Shown one piece after another: positions 17,715 to 29,048 of a stretch of 64,000 nt of DNA. The DNA comes from Bradyrhizobium huanghuaihaiense. Its GTDB lineage: Bacteria; Pseudomonadota; Alphaproteobacteria; Rhizobiales; Xanthobacteraceae. Numbering within the stretch: the first letter of the stretch is position 1; each line of letters opens with the position of its first letter. Location: the NCBI RefSeq assembly GCF_007830635.1, contig NZ_VLLA01000023.1, forward strand, positions 82,902 through 146,901. Reading direction: 5' to 3'. The notes under the pieces were generated by a model, which saw only the letters and a program-made list of their open reading frames with translations, made no database searches and was not told the origin of the DNA. Made by a program: the position numbers and the translations under genes.

Positions 17715-17737
17715 GTTACTTGCAAAATGCAAGTGAC
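17715..17737. promoter_or_regulatory. Near-perfect palindrome, likely HxlR operator
   Basis: GTTACTTGCA (17715-17724), aaa, TGCAAGTGAC (17728-17737): nine of ten positions are symmetric. It is 18 bp upstream of the HxlR start codon on the minus strand, where an autorepressor would sit. Dimeric winged-helix regulators typically bind such sites; the assignment to this HxlR is inferred from position. Confidence 0.7.
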
Positions 17738-17840
17738 TAGGCGGGCGGCGTCCCGGCTCCGGCGCGGCGAGTTGTGGGTCTTGGAGGGCGTCGGCCGAAA
17801 GTTGAAAGCGTGTTGGCGAATGGCGCCTGCGCGCCTTGCT

Positions 17841-17922
17841 CCGTCATTGCGAGCGCAGCGAAGCGATCCAGAGTCTCGCCGCGGGGACGGACTGGATTGC
17901 TTCGCTGCGCTCGCAATGACGG
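17841..17922. repeat. Palindromic repeat ('tcattgcgagcgcagcgaagc')
   Basis: ccgtcattgcgagcgcagcg at the left and its exact inverse at the right (cgctgcgctcgcaatgacgg) frame a central tccagagtct region. A second copy is at 29049-29128. Short reading frames across it are not genes. Confidence 0.85.
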
Positions 17923-17950
17923 TGGTGAAGCAGCGCGCACTTATCCATCA

Positions 17951-18067
17951 CCGTCACCCTGAGGCGCGAGACGAGCGACGCGAGAGCGGCGCTTGTCGAG
18001 CCTCGAAGGGCGACGGCCCGGCTGCACATCCTTCGAGGCTCGCTACGCGAGCGCCTCAGGATGACGG
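17951..18067. repeat. Palindromic repeat ('cctgaggcgcgag ... cctcaggatgacgg')
   Basis: Left end accctgaggcgcgagacgag, centre with cctcgaagg and ccttcgagg, right end cgcctcaggatgacggg. Related elements are at 54829-54973 and 58353-58467. It completes the 406-bp gap between HxlR and the prenyl synthase, which otherwise holds only the operator, the repeat at 17841-17922 and no gene. Confidence 0.8.
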
Positions 18068-18103
18068 GCTGATAGTGGTGCGGAAGCGATGGAAGCGCTT
18101 CGC

Positions 18104-19111
18104 CTAATGCGACCGCGCCAGGCAGAACGCCACGACCTGCTCCAGCGCGCTCTTCATCGGCGAGGACGGGAACAGGGCCAGTGCGTCGACGGCCATGGCG
18201 CCGTAATGCTGGGCGCGGCTCAGCGTATCCTCGAGCGCGCGGTGCTTGTTCATCAGACCGATGGCGTGATCGAGATCGCTGTCGCCGATCTCGCCGCGCT
18301 CCAGTGCGCGGATCCAGAAGGCGCGCTCGGTGTCGTTGCCGCGGCGGAAGGCGAGCACGACGGGCAGGGTGATCTTGCCCTCGCGGAAATCGTCGCCGGT
18401 GTTCTTGCCGAGCTTGGCGCTCTTGCCGCCATAGTCGAGCACGTCGTCGACGAGCTGGAAGGCGATGCCGAGATTCATGCCGACCGAGCGGCAGGCGGTC
18501 TGTTCCGCCTTCGGGCGGTTGGCGATGACAGGTCCGACCTCGCAGGCGGCGGCGAACAGCTCGGCAGTCTTGCCGCGGATCACGGCGAGATATTCGTCCT
18601 CGGTGGTCGCAGTGTTCTTGGCGGCGGCAAGCTGCATCACCTCGCCCTCGGCGATGGTGGCGGCGGCCGCGGAGAGGATGTCGAGCGCGCGCAGCGAGCC
18701 GACCTCGACCATCATGCGGAAGGCCTGGCCGAGCAGGAAGTCGCCGACCAGCACGCTGGCCTCATTGCCCCAGAGCATGCGCGCCGACAGCTTGCCGCGG
18801 CGCATCTCGCTCTCGTCGACGACGTCGTCGTGGAGCAGGGTCGCGGTGTGCATGAACTCGACGGAGGCAGCTAGCTTGATGTGGCCGTCGCCGGTGTAGC
18901 CGGCGAGGTTGGCCATGGCCAACGTCAGCATGGGGCGCAGGCGCTTGCCGCCGGAGGAGATCAGATGGTTGGCCACCTCCGGGATCATGGTGACGTCCGA
19001 CCCGGTCCGCGACAGGATCGTGGCGTTGACGCGTTCCATATCAGGGGCGACAAGGGCAACCAGCTCTTCGATCGACGCGCCGGGAGTTTCGAAAGGTACG
19101 ATGACGGCCAC
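18104..19111 (-). CDS. ispB: Octaprenyl/polyprenyl diphosphate synthase
   Basis: A 335-aa trans-prenyltransferase that builds the side chain of ubiquinone from IPP and allylic diphosphates. The first Asp-rich motif is in TLLHDDVVDESEMRRGK (about residues 90-106) and the second in QLVDDVLDYGG (about 220-230); SSGGKRLRPML lies before the first. I chose GTG 19111, with GGAG about 7 nt ahead, because it gives the family's normal length; the frame stays open further upstream but that part has no homology-like pattern. It is divergent from the DUF2007 gene. Confidence 0.93.
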   Translation of the reverse strand: MAVIVPFETPGASIEELVALVAPDMERVNATILSRTGSDVTMIPEVANHLISSGGKRLRPMLTLAMANLAGYTGDGHIKLAASVEFMHTATLLHDDVVDESEMRRGKLSARMLWGNEASVLVGDFLLGQAFRMMVEVGSLRALDILSAAAATIAEGEVMQLAAAKNTATTEDEYLAVIRGKTAELFAAACEVGPVIANRPKAEQTACRSVGMNLGIAFQLVDDVLDYGGKSAKLGKNTGDDFREGKITLPVVLAFRRGNDTERAFWIRALERGEIGDSDLDHAIGLMNKHRALEDTLSRAQHYGAMAVDALALFPSSPMKSALEQVVAFCLARSH

Positions 19112-19244
19112 GCCGGTCTCCAATATTTGCCCCGGAGGGGCTATTCTGATGGAAATACAATAGAAACTGGCGGCGGATGCGGCAAGGCCTGCGGAACCAT
19201 TGACATTTGCCGCTTTAGCCCCCTTCAGGCAGGAGACCTCAGTT

Positions 19245-19472
19245 TTGCGTGAACTGGTTCGGACCAACGATATGGTGCTGGTGTCGGCGATCGGCGCGCT
19301 GCTCGACGGCGCCAATATCCATCATCTGGTGCTGGACCAGAACATGAGCATCATCGAGGGCTCGCTCGGCATTCTGCCGCGGCGGATCCTGGTCCATGAG
19401 GACGACGCCCTCGAGGCCCGGCAGATCCTGACCGACGCCGGCCTCAGCCACGAACTGCGCGGCGATGATTGA
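19245..19472 (+). CDS. DUF2007 small protein
   Basis: A 75-aa protein of the DUF2007 family (putative signal-transducing, PII-like fold). The visible core is LRELVRTNDMVLVSAIGALL and VHEDDALEARQILTDAG. TTG 19245 is taken as start because AGGAG lies at 19231-19235, nine bases upstream. Its 3' end overlaps the methyltransferase start by 8 nt, so the pair is coupled. Function unknown. Confidence 0.85.
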   Translation: MRELVRTNDMVLVSAIGALLDGANIHHLVLDQNMSIIEGSLGILPRRILVHEDDALEARQILTDAGLSHELRGDD

Positions 19473-20232
19473 GGCCGCAGCAGATATCACCGAGGACGCC
19501 ATTCTCGGTGGACAGTTGCTCCTGAAGCAGAAGCGGTCCGGCCATCGCGCCGGGCACGACGCCGTCCTGCTCGCCGCGGCGACGCAGGCCGAGGCCGGGG
19601 ACCGCGTGGTCGACCTTGGCGCCGGCATCGGCACGGCGGGCCTCGCTCTCGCCCGCCGCGTCGCAGGCATCAGACTGAGCATGGTCGAGATCGATCCGGA
19701 ACTGGCGGAGCTGGCACGCGCCAATGCGGAGGCGAATGCGATCGCCGCCGAGGCGATCGTGCTCGACGTCACCGCCGACGCGCAGGCGTTCGCGGCACAT
19801 GGGCTGGTGCCCGACAGCGTCGACGTGGTGCTGACGAATCCGCCCTTCAACGATCCGGCGCGGCATCGTGGGTCGCCGGATCAGTCGCGCCACACCGCGC
19901 ATGTCGCGACCGGGGAGACGCTGCATGCGTGGGTGCATGCAGCGCGGCGTATCCTCCGATCGAACGGCGTGCTGACTCTGATCTGGCGCGCAGATGGAAT
20001 CGCCGAGGTTTTGGCAGCGCTGTCACGCGGCTTCGGCAGCCTTGTGGTCCTGCCGGTTCATGGCGAAGCGGGAAGGCCTGCGATCCGCGTGCTGGTGCGC
20101 GCGGTCAAAGGCGGCCGGGCTCCGACACGATTGCTGCCGGGCCTCATGCTTAACGAAGAGTCAATCGTGCCTAAAAAAGAGGTGAGGGATATTCTGGAAG
20201 GGAGGGCGGTGTTGCCGCTGGCGGAGCCGTGA
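19465..20232 (+). CDS. TrmN6-like tRNA adenine-N6 methyltransferase
   Basis: A 255-aa class I SAM methyltransferase. The SAM-binding motif is VVDLGAGIGTAGLALARRV (about residues 50-68), and DVVLTNPPFNDPAR (about 120) is the NPPF motif of N6-adenine methyltransferases. The start GGQLLLKQKRSGHRAGHDAV is typical of the TrmN6/YfiC group, which modifies A37 of tRNA-Val. The target is inferred from the family. Co-transcribed with the DUF2007 gene. Confidence 0.85.
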   Translation: MIEAAADITEDAILGGQLLLKQKRSGHRAGHDAVLLAAATQAEAGDRVVDLGAGIGTAGLALARRVAGIRLSMVEIDPELAELARANAEANAIAAEAIVLDVTADAQAFAAHGLVPDSVDVVLTNPPFNDPARHRGSPDQSRHTAHVATGETLHAWVHAARRILRSNGVLTLIWRADGIAEVLAALSRGFGSLVVLPVHGEAGRPAIRVLVRAVKGGRAPTRLLPGLMLNEESIVPKKEVRDILEGRAVLPLAEP

Positions 20233-20236
20233 CGGC

Positions 20237-20335
20237 TTACTGCGGAAGCGATTCCGTCTGCTGTTCTTGCGGGGACGTAAAGCGAATCGCCGTGAAAAGC
20301 ACACCGATCAGCAGCAGCAGCAGATAGATCTTCAT
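20237..20335 (-). CDS. Small membrane or exported protein, 32 aa
   Basis: Reading the minus strand gives 32 residues: MKIYLLLLLIGVLFTAIRFT, then a short Gln/Glu-rich polar tail ending in PQ and TAA. A very good ribosome-binding site (GGAGGAA, five bases before the ATG) supports translation. One helix at the N terminus predicts a membrane-anchored small protein with the tail outside. It converges on the methyltransferase gene, whose stop is 4 bp away. No function known. Confidence 0.7.
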   Translation of the reverse strand: MKIYLLLLLIGVLFTAIRFTSPQEQQTESLPQ

Positions 20336-20447
20336 GGCGTTTCCTCCGCTGCCTATTGCAGCTTCCCAACGGGAATTCTGCAAAACACGTTCCAGGCACT
20401 TTCAATGACACTCGCGTGATAAGAAATGGTTAAACAGAGGTAACGGC

Positions 20448-21356
20448 ATGGCCGAACAATTGAACGATCGTGGGAGTTCCGGCCTAGCCGACAAGCTCAT
20501 GCAATACCTGCCGGCGCGCTTCCGTCCCGGCACGGCGGTCGTGCCGGTGGTGCGACTGTCGGGTGTGATCGGTGCGGTGACGCCGCTGCGGCCGGGCATG
20601 ACGCTCGCGGGCGTCGCGCGGATACTGGAGCGGGCGTTTTCGTATCGGAATGCCAAGGCGGTGGCGCTGGTGATCAACTCGCCCGGCGGCTCGCCGGTGC
20701 AGTCGCGCCAGATATTCTTGCGCATCAAGCAGCTCGCTGCCGAGAAGAAGCTGCCGGTGCTTGTCTTCGTCGAGGACGTCGCGGCGTCCGGCGGTTACAT
20801 GATCGCCTGCGCGGGCGACGAGATCTTCTGCGATCCGTCCTCGATCCTCGGCTCGATCGGCGTGGTCGGCGGCAGCTTCGGCTTCCAGGACGCGATCAGG
20901 CGGCTCGGCATCGAGCGGCGCCTCTACACCGCCGGCGCGCACAAGGCGATGCTTGATCCGTTCCTCCCTGAGAACCCCGACGACGTCGCCAAGCTGAAGG
21001 CGATCCAGCGCGAGATCCACCAGATCTTCATTGCGCTGGTGAAGGAGAGCCGCGGCGCGCGGCTGAACGGCGCCGACGACACCCTGTTCACGGGTGAATA
21101 CTGGGCCGGCGAGAGCTCGATCGCGCTTGGCCTCGCCGACGGCATCGGCGATCTCCGCTCAACTCTTCGTGCCCGCTACGGCGAGAAGGTTCTCACCCCC
21201 GTGATCGCGCAGCCGACAGGACTTTTGTCCGGCCTTCTCGGGCGGAAATCGCCCGGCGCGGGGCAGCTTTTGGCTCTGGAATCAATGGCCGGCCTGCCGG
21301 ACGATCTGATCTCGGCGGTCGAGACGCGGGCGATTTGGGCGAAATTCGGGTTCTAG
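20448..21356 (+). CDS. S49 family peptidase (SppA-like)
   Basis: A 302-aa serine peptidase of the ClpP/crotonase-like SppA/SohB group. ALVINSPGGSPVQSRQIF (about residues 70-87) is the oxyanion region. VEDVAASGGYMIACAGDEIF (about 107-126) holds the nucleophile Ser. The general-base Lys is probably in SFGFQDAIRRLGIERRLYTA to AGAHKAMLDPF. No clear signal peptide or long membrane helix is seen, unlike SppA of E. coli, so it may be cytoplasmic or peripheral. A 63-aa protein gene follows after about 105 bp. Confidence 0.88.
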   Translation: MAEQLNDRGSSGLADKLMQYLPARFRPGTAVVPVVRLSGVIGAVTPLRPGMTLAGVARILERAFSYRNAKAVALVINSPGGSPVQSRQIFLRIKQLAAEKKLPVLVFVEDVAASGGYMIACAGDEIFCDPSSILGSIGVVGGSFGFQDAIRRLGIERRLYTAGAHKAMLDPFLPENPDDVAKLKAIQREIHQIFIALVKESRGARLNGADDTLFTGEYWAGESSIALGLADGIGDLRSTLRARYGEKVLTPVIAQPTGLLSGLLGRKSPGAGQLLALESMAGLPDDLISAVETRAIWAKFGF

Positions 21357-21460
21357 GCGGCGCCCTCCCGCGCCATTTGGTCCGGCGCGAGCCAATTGCG
21401 GCGTAGCCCCGACTGCGCGACAATGCGTGTGGGGGCTGAGCACTAGACAAGGATCGACAG

Positions 21461-21652
21461 ATGCCGCCGTTCGTCGCTTTCGCGGGCGTCCTGGGCGGGC
21501 TTGCCGTGGTCCGCTGGGCCTACAAGACCGCCGTCCGGATCAACCAGGAGCTGGAGGAGATGCGCCTGTCACGCGTCGCCGAGGCCGCGCACATGGGGGA
21601 AATCCAGACGTTGAAGCGCGACCCCGTGACCGGAGCTTACCGGCCGGGCTAG
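21461..21652 (+). CDS. Small conserved protein, 63 aa
   Basis: 63 residues with one N-terminal helix (PPFVAFAGVLGGLAVVRWAY) followed by a charged amphipathic stretch (RINQELEEMRLSRVAEA) and LKRDPVTGAYRPG. AAGGA lies 8 nt ahead of the ATG. The layout suggests a single-pass inner-membrane protein with a cytoplasmic coiled tail. It lies between the S49 peptidase and glyQ on the same strand. Function unknown. Confidence 0.75.
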   Translation: MPPFVAFAGVLGGLAVVRWAYKTAVRINQELEEMRLSRVAEAAHMGEIQTLKRDPVTGAYRPG

Positions 21653-21672
21653 CCGCGCCAAAAACCGCTGCC

Positions 21673-21766
21673 GTAGGGTGGGCAAAGCGAAGCGTGCCCA
21701 CCACCAGCATCGGAAGTCCCCGGAAAGATGGTGGGCACGGCGCAAGAGCGCCTTTGCCCACCCTAC
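21673..21766. repeat. Palindromic repeat ('gtagggtgggca'), second copy
   Basis: gtagggtgggca at the left and tgcccaccctac at the right, with inner gtgcccacc and gtgggcac. It lies between the 63-aa gene and glyQ, both on the plus strand, so it may form a transcript hairpin. Confidence 0.85.
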
Positions 21767-21876
21767 CGCACCGTCCAAGATCGGCCCGAATCCACCCCCC
21801 TTTGCCTTGATTCCCATCCCTGCCGTCGATACGGTCCCGCGCGATTCAAAACCCCCCGCGAGAGCCTGATCTGACG

Positions 21877-22812
21877 ATGGACGCCTCATTGCCCGCCCAT
21901 ATGCGCCCGGAACGCTCGTTCCAGGGCTTCATCCTCGCGCTCCAGCGGTTCTGGGCCGAGCAGGGCTGTGTGATCCTGCAGCCCTACGACATGGAGATGG
22001 GCGCGGGGACCTTCCATCCGGCGACCACGCTGCGCGCGCTCGGCCCCAAGCCCTGGAACGCGGCCTATGTGCAGCCTTCGCGCCGGCCCAAGGACGGCCG
22101 CTACGGCGAGAACCCGAACCGGATGCAGCACTACTACCAGTTCCAGGTGATCATGAAGCCGTCGCCGCCGAACCTTCAGGAGCTGTACCTGAAGTCGCTC
22201 GCCGCGATCGGCATCGATTCCGCCGTGCACGACATCCGCTTCGTTGAGGACGATTGGGAGAGCCCGACGCTGGGCGCCTGGGGCCTGGGCTGGGAGTGCT
22301 GGTGCGACGGCATGGAAGTCAGCCAGTTCACCTATTTCCAGCAGGTCGCCGGTTTCGAATGCGCGCCGGTTGCGGGCGAGCTCACCTACGGGCTCGAGCG
22401 CCTCGCGATGTATGTGCAGGGCGTCGACCGCGTCTACGACCTCAACTTCAACGGCCGCGAGGGCGACGCCAAGGTCACCTATGGCGATGTCTTCCTGCAG
22501 GCCGAGCGGGAATATTCGAAGCACAATTTTGAAGTCGCCGACACCGCGATGCTGTTCGAGCAGTTCAAGATGGCGGAAGCGGCGTGCAGAAAGTACCTCG
22601 ACGCCGGCTGGAAGGACGACAAGCGCGAGGCGCATCTGATGGCGCTGCCGGCCTATGACCAGTGCATCAAGGCGAGCCACGTCTTCAATCTGCTCGATGC
22701 GCGCGGCGTGATCTCCGTGACCGAGCGGCAGAGCTACATTCTCCGGGTGCGCGAGCTGGCCAAGGCCTGCGGCGAGGCCTGGATCCATACTGAAGCGGGC
22801 GGAGCGGCCTGA
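21877..22812 (+). CDS. glyQ: Glycyl-tRNA synthetase alpha subunit
   Basis: A 311-aa class II synthetase subunit of the bacterial alpha2beta2 GlyRS; it holds the aminoacylation site. Family blocks include FILALQRFWAEQGCVILQPY, EMGAGTFHPATTLRALGP, YVQPSRRPKDGRYGENPNR and ERLAMYVQGVDRVYDL. Length is normal. Its TGA overlaps the glyS ATG by one base (TGATG), giving coupled synthesis of the two subunits. Confidence 0.97.
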   Translation: MDASLPAHMRPERSFQGFILALQRFWAEQGCVILQPYDMEMGAGTFHPATTLRALGPKPWNAAYVQPSRRPKDGRYGENPNRMQHYYQFQVIMKPSPPNLQELYLKSLAAIGIDSAVHDIRFVEDDWESPTLGAWGLGWECWCDGMEVSQFTYFQQVAGFECAPVAGELTYGLERLAMYVQGVDRVYDLNFNGREGDAKVTYGDVFLQAEREYSKHNFEVADTAMLFEQFKMAEAACRKYLDAGWKDDKREAHLMALPAYDQCIKASHVFNLLDARGVISVTERQSYILRVRELAKACGEAWIHTEAGGAA

Positions 22813-24911
22813 TGCCCGAACTTTTGCTTGAACTGTTCTCGGAAGAAATCCCCGCCCGCATGCAGGCCAAGGCGGCCGACGATTTGCGCCGCATGGTCAC
22901 CGACAAGCTCGTTGCCGAAGGCCTCGTCTACGAGGGCGCCAAAGCCTTCGCGACGCCGCGTCGCCTTGCGCTCACCGTGCACGGAATCCCTGCGCGCCAG
23001 CCGGACCTGAAGACCGAGCGCCGCGGCCCGAAGGTCGGCGCGCCCGATGCGGCCGTGCAGGGCTTTCTGAAAGCGACGGGCTTGAAGTCGCTGGACGAAG
23101 CCAAGATCCAGCGCGACCCCAAGGGTGATTTCTACATCGGATTGATCGAGAAGCCCGGCCGTGACGCGATCGATGTGCTCGCGGAAATCCTCCCGGTCAT
23201 CATCCGCACCTTCCCCTGGCCGAAATCGATGCGCTGGGGCGCGCGCTCGGGCAAGCCCGGCTCGCTGAGCTGGGTGCGTCCGCTGCACGCGATCACCGCG
23301 ACCTTCGGGCTCGAGACCGAAGAGCCCGATGTCGTGAAGTTCGAGGTGGACGGCATCGAGACCGGCCAGACCACCTACGGCCACCGCTTCATGGCGCCGG
23401 AAGCTATCTCCGTGCGCCGCTTCGAGGACTATGAAGCGAAGCTGAAGGCTGCAAAAGTCATCCTCGATCCGCAGGCGCGCAAGGACATCATCTTTGCCGA
23501 CGCCAAGGAACTGACCTTCGCGCAAGGTTTTGAGCTCGTCGAGGATCAGGTGCTGCTCGACGAGGTCTCCGGCCTCGTCGAATGGCCCATCGTCATGATG
23601 GGATCGTTCGAGGAAGAGTATCTCGCGATCCCGGAAGAAGTGATCCGTGCCACCATCCGCAACAACCAGAAGTGTTTTGTGGTCAGGGATTCCAAGACCG
23701 GCAAGCTGACCAACAAGTTCGTGCTCACCGCCAATATCGAGGCGACCGACGGCGGCAAGGTCATCGTATCGGGCAACGAGCGCGTGATCCGTCCGCGCCT
23801 GTCGGATGCGAAGTTCTTCTACGAGACCGATCTGAAGACGAAGCTCGAGGATCGTCTGCCGAAGTTCGAGCAGATCGTGTTCCACGAGAAGCTCGGCACG
23901 CAGGCCGCGCGCATCAAGCGCATCGAGCGGCTCGCCGCCGAGATCGCGCCGCTGGTCGGCGCCGATGTCGCAAAGGCGACGCGGGCCGCGCATCTGGCGA
24001 AGGCGGATTTGCTGACCGAAGTCGTCGGCGAATTCCCCGAGGTGCAGGGCCTGATGGGCCGGTACTACGCGAAGGCCCAGGGCGAGGATGATTCCGTCGC
24101 CGCCGCCTGCGAGGAGCATTACAAGCCGCAAGGACCCGCCGATCGCGTGCCGACCGATCCGGTCAGCGTTGCGGTGGCGCTCGCGGACAAGATCGACACG
24201 CTTGTTGGCTTCTGGGCGATCGACGAGAAACCGACGGGATCGAAGGACCCGTATGCGCTGCGCCGTGCCGCGCTGGGTGTGATCAGGCTGATCGCCGAGA
24301 ACGCACTGCGTCTGTCGCTGATGAAGGTGGCGGCGTCCGCGCTCGCCGGCTTGTCGGTGAATCCTGCCGACGCCCAGAAGCTTCCAAGCGATCTCCTTGC
24401 CTTCTTCGCCGATCGACTGAAAGTCCAGCTCCGCGAGCAGGGCGCTCGGCACGATCTCGTCGATGCCGTGTTCGCGCTTGGCGGCCAGGACGACCTCCTG
24501 ATGATCGTCCGCCGCGTCGATGCGCTCGGCAAATTCCTCGACAGCGACGACGGCAAGAACCTGCTCGCCGGCACCAAGCGTGCCAGCAACATCCTCTCGA
24601 TCGAGGAGAAGAAGGACAAGCGCAGCTTTGACGGCGCGCCCGATGCTGCGCTCTACAGCCTCGCTGAGGAGAAGGCGCTGGCCAAGGCGATCGGCGAGGT
24701 CAAGGCGGAAGCGAGTGCTGCCGTCGCCAAGGAGGACTTTGCCGCCGCGATGAGTGCGATGGCGAAGCTGCGTCCGCCGGTCGATGCGTTCTTCGACAAG
24801 GTCCGCGTCAACGACGACGATGCGAAGGTGCGCGAGAACCGCCTGAAGCTGCTGAACGAGATCCGCAGCGCCACGCGTGCGGTGGCGGATTTTTCGAAGA
24901 TCCAGGATTGA
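22812..24911 (+). CDS. glyS: Glycyl-tRNA synthetase beta subunit
   Basis: A 699-aa beta subunit, needed for tRNA binding and complex formation. The N terminus MPELLLELFSEEIPARMQAK is family-typical; the HD-like region has FHEKLGTQAARIKRIERLA and GEFPEVQGLMGRYYAKAQGE. The C-terminal anticodon-binding region ends AVFDKV-like as PVDAFFDKVRVNDDDAKVRE. Length is normal. It directly overlaps glyQ. Confidence 0.97.
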   Translation: MPELLLELFSEEIPARMQAKAADDLRRMVTDKLVAEGLVYEGAKAFATPRRLALTVHGIPARQPDLKTERRGPKVGAPDAAVQGFLKATGLKSLDEAKIQRDPKGDFYIGLIEKPGRDAIDVLAEILPVIIRTFPWPKSMRWGARSGKPGSLSWVRPLHAITATFGLETEEPDVVKFEVDGIETGQTTYGHRFMAPEAISVRRFEDYEAKLKAAKVILDPQARKDIIFADAKELTFAQGFELVEDQVLLDEVSGLVEWPIVMMGSFEEEYLAIPEEVIRATIRNNQKCFVVRDSKTGKLTNKFVLTANIEATDGGKVIVSGNERVIRPRLSDAKFFYETDLKTKLEDRLPKFEQIVFHEKLGTQAARIKRIERLAAEIAPLVGADVAKATRAAHLAKADLLTEVVGEFPEVQGLMGRYYAKAQGEDDSVAAACEEHYKPQGPADRVPTDPVSVAVALADKIDTLVGFWAIDEKPTGSKDPYALRRAALGVIRLIAENALRLSLMKVAASALAGLSVNPADAQKLPSDLLAFFADRLKVQLREQGARHDLVDAVFALGGQDDLLMIVRRVDALGKFLDSDDGKNLLAGTKRASNILSIEEKKDKRSFDGAPDAALYSLAEEKALAKAIGEVKAEASAAVAKEDFAAAMSAMAKLRPPVDAFFDKVRVNDDDAKVRENRLKLLNEIRSATRAVADFSKIQD

Positions 24912-24926
24912 GGCGCGGGTATCGCG

Positions 24927-25050
24927 GCTCTCGTCCCCCGGACGCTGCGCAGCGCTTCTTAGCGGTGCGCTGCAGAGCCGGGGCCCATATTGCCTCGTGC
25001 TCGGAGCTTCTGGGTCCCGGGTCGCGGTTCGCTTGCCCGGGACACGAGAG
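24927..25050. repeat. Intergenic repeat ('cccggacgctgcgcagcg'), second copy
   Basis: ctctcgtcccccggacgctg to ttgcccgggacacgag matches the element at 8323-8466 over most of its length, with changes in the centre. It lies just after glyS. The rest of the 305-bp gap to the DUF1236 gene holds a minus-strand terminator and another short repeat. Confidence 0.8.
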
Positions 25051-25073
25051 AAAAAAGCCCCGCCCGGCGGGGG
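25051..25073 (-). terminator. Rho-independent terminator, minus strand
   Basis: On the minus strand a GC-only stem (ccccgc 25072-25067 with gcgggg 25063-25058) is followed by six U (a-run 25051-25056 on the plus strand). It lies about 145 bp after the stop of the DUF1236 gene and is correctly oriented for it. Confidence 0.7.
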
Positions 25074-25160
25074 GAGACCGGGCAGGGCCTGATGTCCGAT
25101 TTTACACTGCTCACGCCAGCCTGATTGAAGTGGCGCGCCGGACATCTAGTCGATCAGCGG

Positions 25161-25206
25161 CGTTCTTAAGCGGAGTGGGTACCGGTTCGCGTGACGAAAC
25201 GCGTCC
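25161..25206. repeat. Short palindromic repeat ('accggttcgcgtga'), second copy
   Basis: cgttcttaagcggagtgggt followed by accggttcgcgtgacgaaacg; partner of the element at 9301-9346. It lies 10 bp downstream of the DUF1236 gene stop. Confidence 0.65.
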
Positions 25207-25216
25207 GGACAACGAT

Positions 25217-25567
25217 CTAGTCCAGCACCTCGACGATGCGGCGCGAGCGCGGCTCGACCAGCACCGTTTCGCCGTTCACGACGGTGTAGCGATAGGTGGT
25301 GGCGCCGAAACGTTGCGGCACGTCATAATAGGTGACGCCGCTTTCGGGTAAGGTGGCGCCGACCACCACGCGATCCGGGACACGGAAGGCTGGCACACGT
25401 TGCTCGACCACATAGTCGCGGAAGGCCGGTCGTTGTTCGACCGCAATCGTCGGGCCGCTCTCGACCACAACAGGTGCGCGTCCGACCGTGCCGCTTTGCG
25501 CCTGCGCCGCCAGGGGCGAGCCGATCGCGGCCGCGAGCGCTGCAAGGGCAAGAATCCTGTTCTGCAT
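25217..25567 (-). CDS. Exported DUF1236-like protein
   Basis: A 116-aa protein with a signal peptide (MQNRILALAALAAAIGSPLA, cleavage after AQA near residue 23). The mature part has VEQRPAFRDYVVEQRVPAFR and SGVTYYDVPQRFGATTYRYT, then VVNGETVLVEPRSRRIVEVL, the pattern of DUF1236 periplasmic proteins common in Bradyrhizobium. The frame is open upstream, but ATG 25567 has AAGGAG seven bases ahead and begins the signal sequence. Function unknown; probably envelope. Confidence 0.85.
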   Translation of the reverse strand: MQNRILALAALAAAIGSPLAAQAQSGTVGRAPVVVESGPTIAVEQRPAFRDYVVEQRVPAFRVPDRVVVGATLPESGVTYYDVPQRFGATTYRYTVVNGETVLVEPRSRRIVEVLD

Positions 25568-25789
25568 GCAAAACTCCTTCGCATGTTTCGGGAAGCGCCA
25601 GTGGCGCGACTCGTTGCCAATGCATGCGTCTTGGCAATGTTCCGGGAAAACGCCCGCCGCATTCGCGGCAATTTCAGGCAGTTTTCGCGAAAGGGGGAAC
25701 CCGCATCGCGCCTTGTGCGTCTCTACTCGCGGAACCGGGACCGCTATGATCCGCCCGCGATTCGCGCCACCTCCACAGAAAGATAATTC

Positions 25790-25945
25790 ATGCACATCAC
25801 CGTCGCCCACATTTCGCCGATCCTGTCGTTGATTGCGGGCGTGCTCATCCTGATCATGCCGCGGCTGCTCAACCTGATCGTCGCGATCTTTCTCATCGTC
25901 AACGGCGCGATCGGGCTCGGGCTCCTGAAGTGGCTCCACCTCTAG
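25790..25945 (+). CDS. DUF3096 small membrane protein, 51 aa
   Basis: MHITVAHISPILSLIAGVLI continues into a second hydrophobic helix after MPRLLN and ends with LLKWLHL and TAG. Two helices separated by a Pro/Arg turn fit the DUF3096 family of small inner-membrane proteins. The ribosome-binding site is weak (agaaagata). It lies between the divergent DUF1236 gene and ppdK; about 220 bp without genes precedes it. Confidence 0.8.
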   Translation: MHITVAHISPILSLIAGVLILIMPRLLNLIVAIFLIVNGAIGLGLLKWLHL

Positions 25946-26041
25946 GGGTTCATTTTCCGGAACTGTCCGACTTGCGCGGGCCCCTCCAAAGTGGTGTAAG
26001 GCCCGCGATTTCCCATTCCTCTCGCAGGTTGTGTGCAAGCT

Positions 26042-28969
<2,928 letters not shown>

Positions 28970-28994
28970 GGCGAAGCGCAGGATTGAGTTGAGA

Positions 28995-29028
28995 GAGGCG
29001 GGGCTTTGGCCCCGCCTCTTTTCGTTTT
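28995..29028 (+). terminator. Rho-independent terminator after ppdK
   Basis: A perfect 10-bp stem (gaggcggggc 28995-29004 with gccccgcctc 29009-29018), a tttg loop, then ttttcgtttt. It starts 26 bp after the ppdK stop. Confidence 0.9.
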
Positions 29029-29048
29029 GTGCGACGCTCCCTCCACGC

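Noticed and set aside
17737..18107. Small frames in several phases (such as MRAAQRSNP-like peptides)
   Set aside because: They are translations of the dispersed palindromic repeats; the same peptides appear at 28806-29126.
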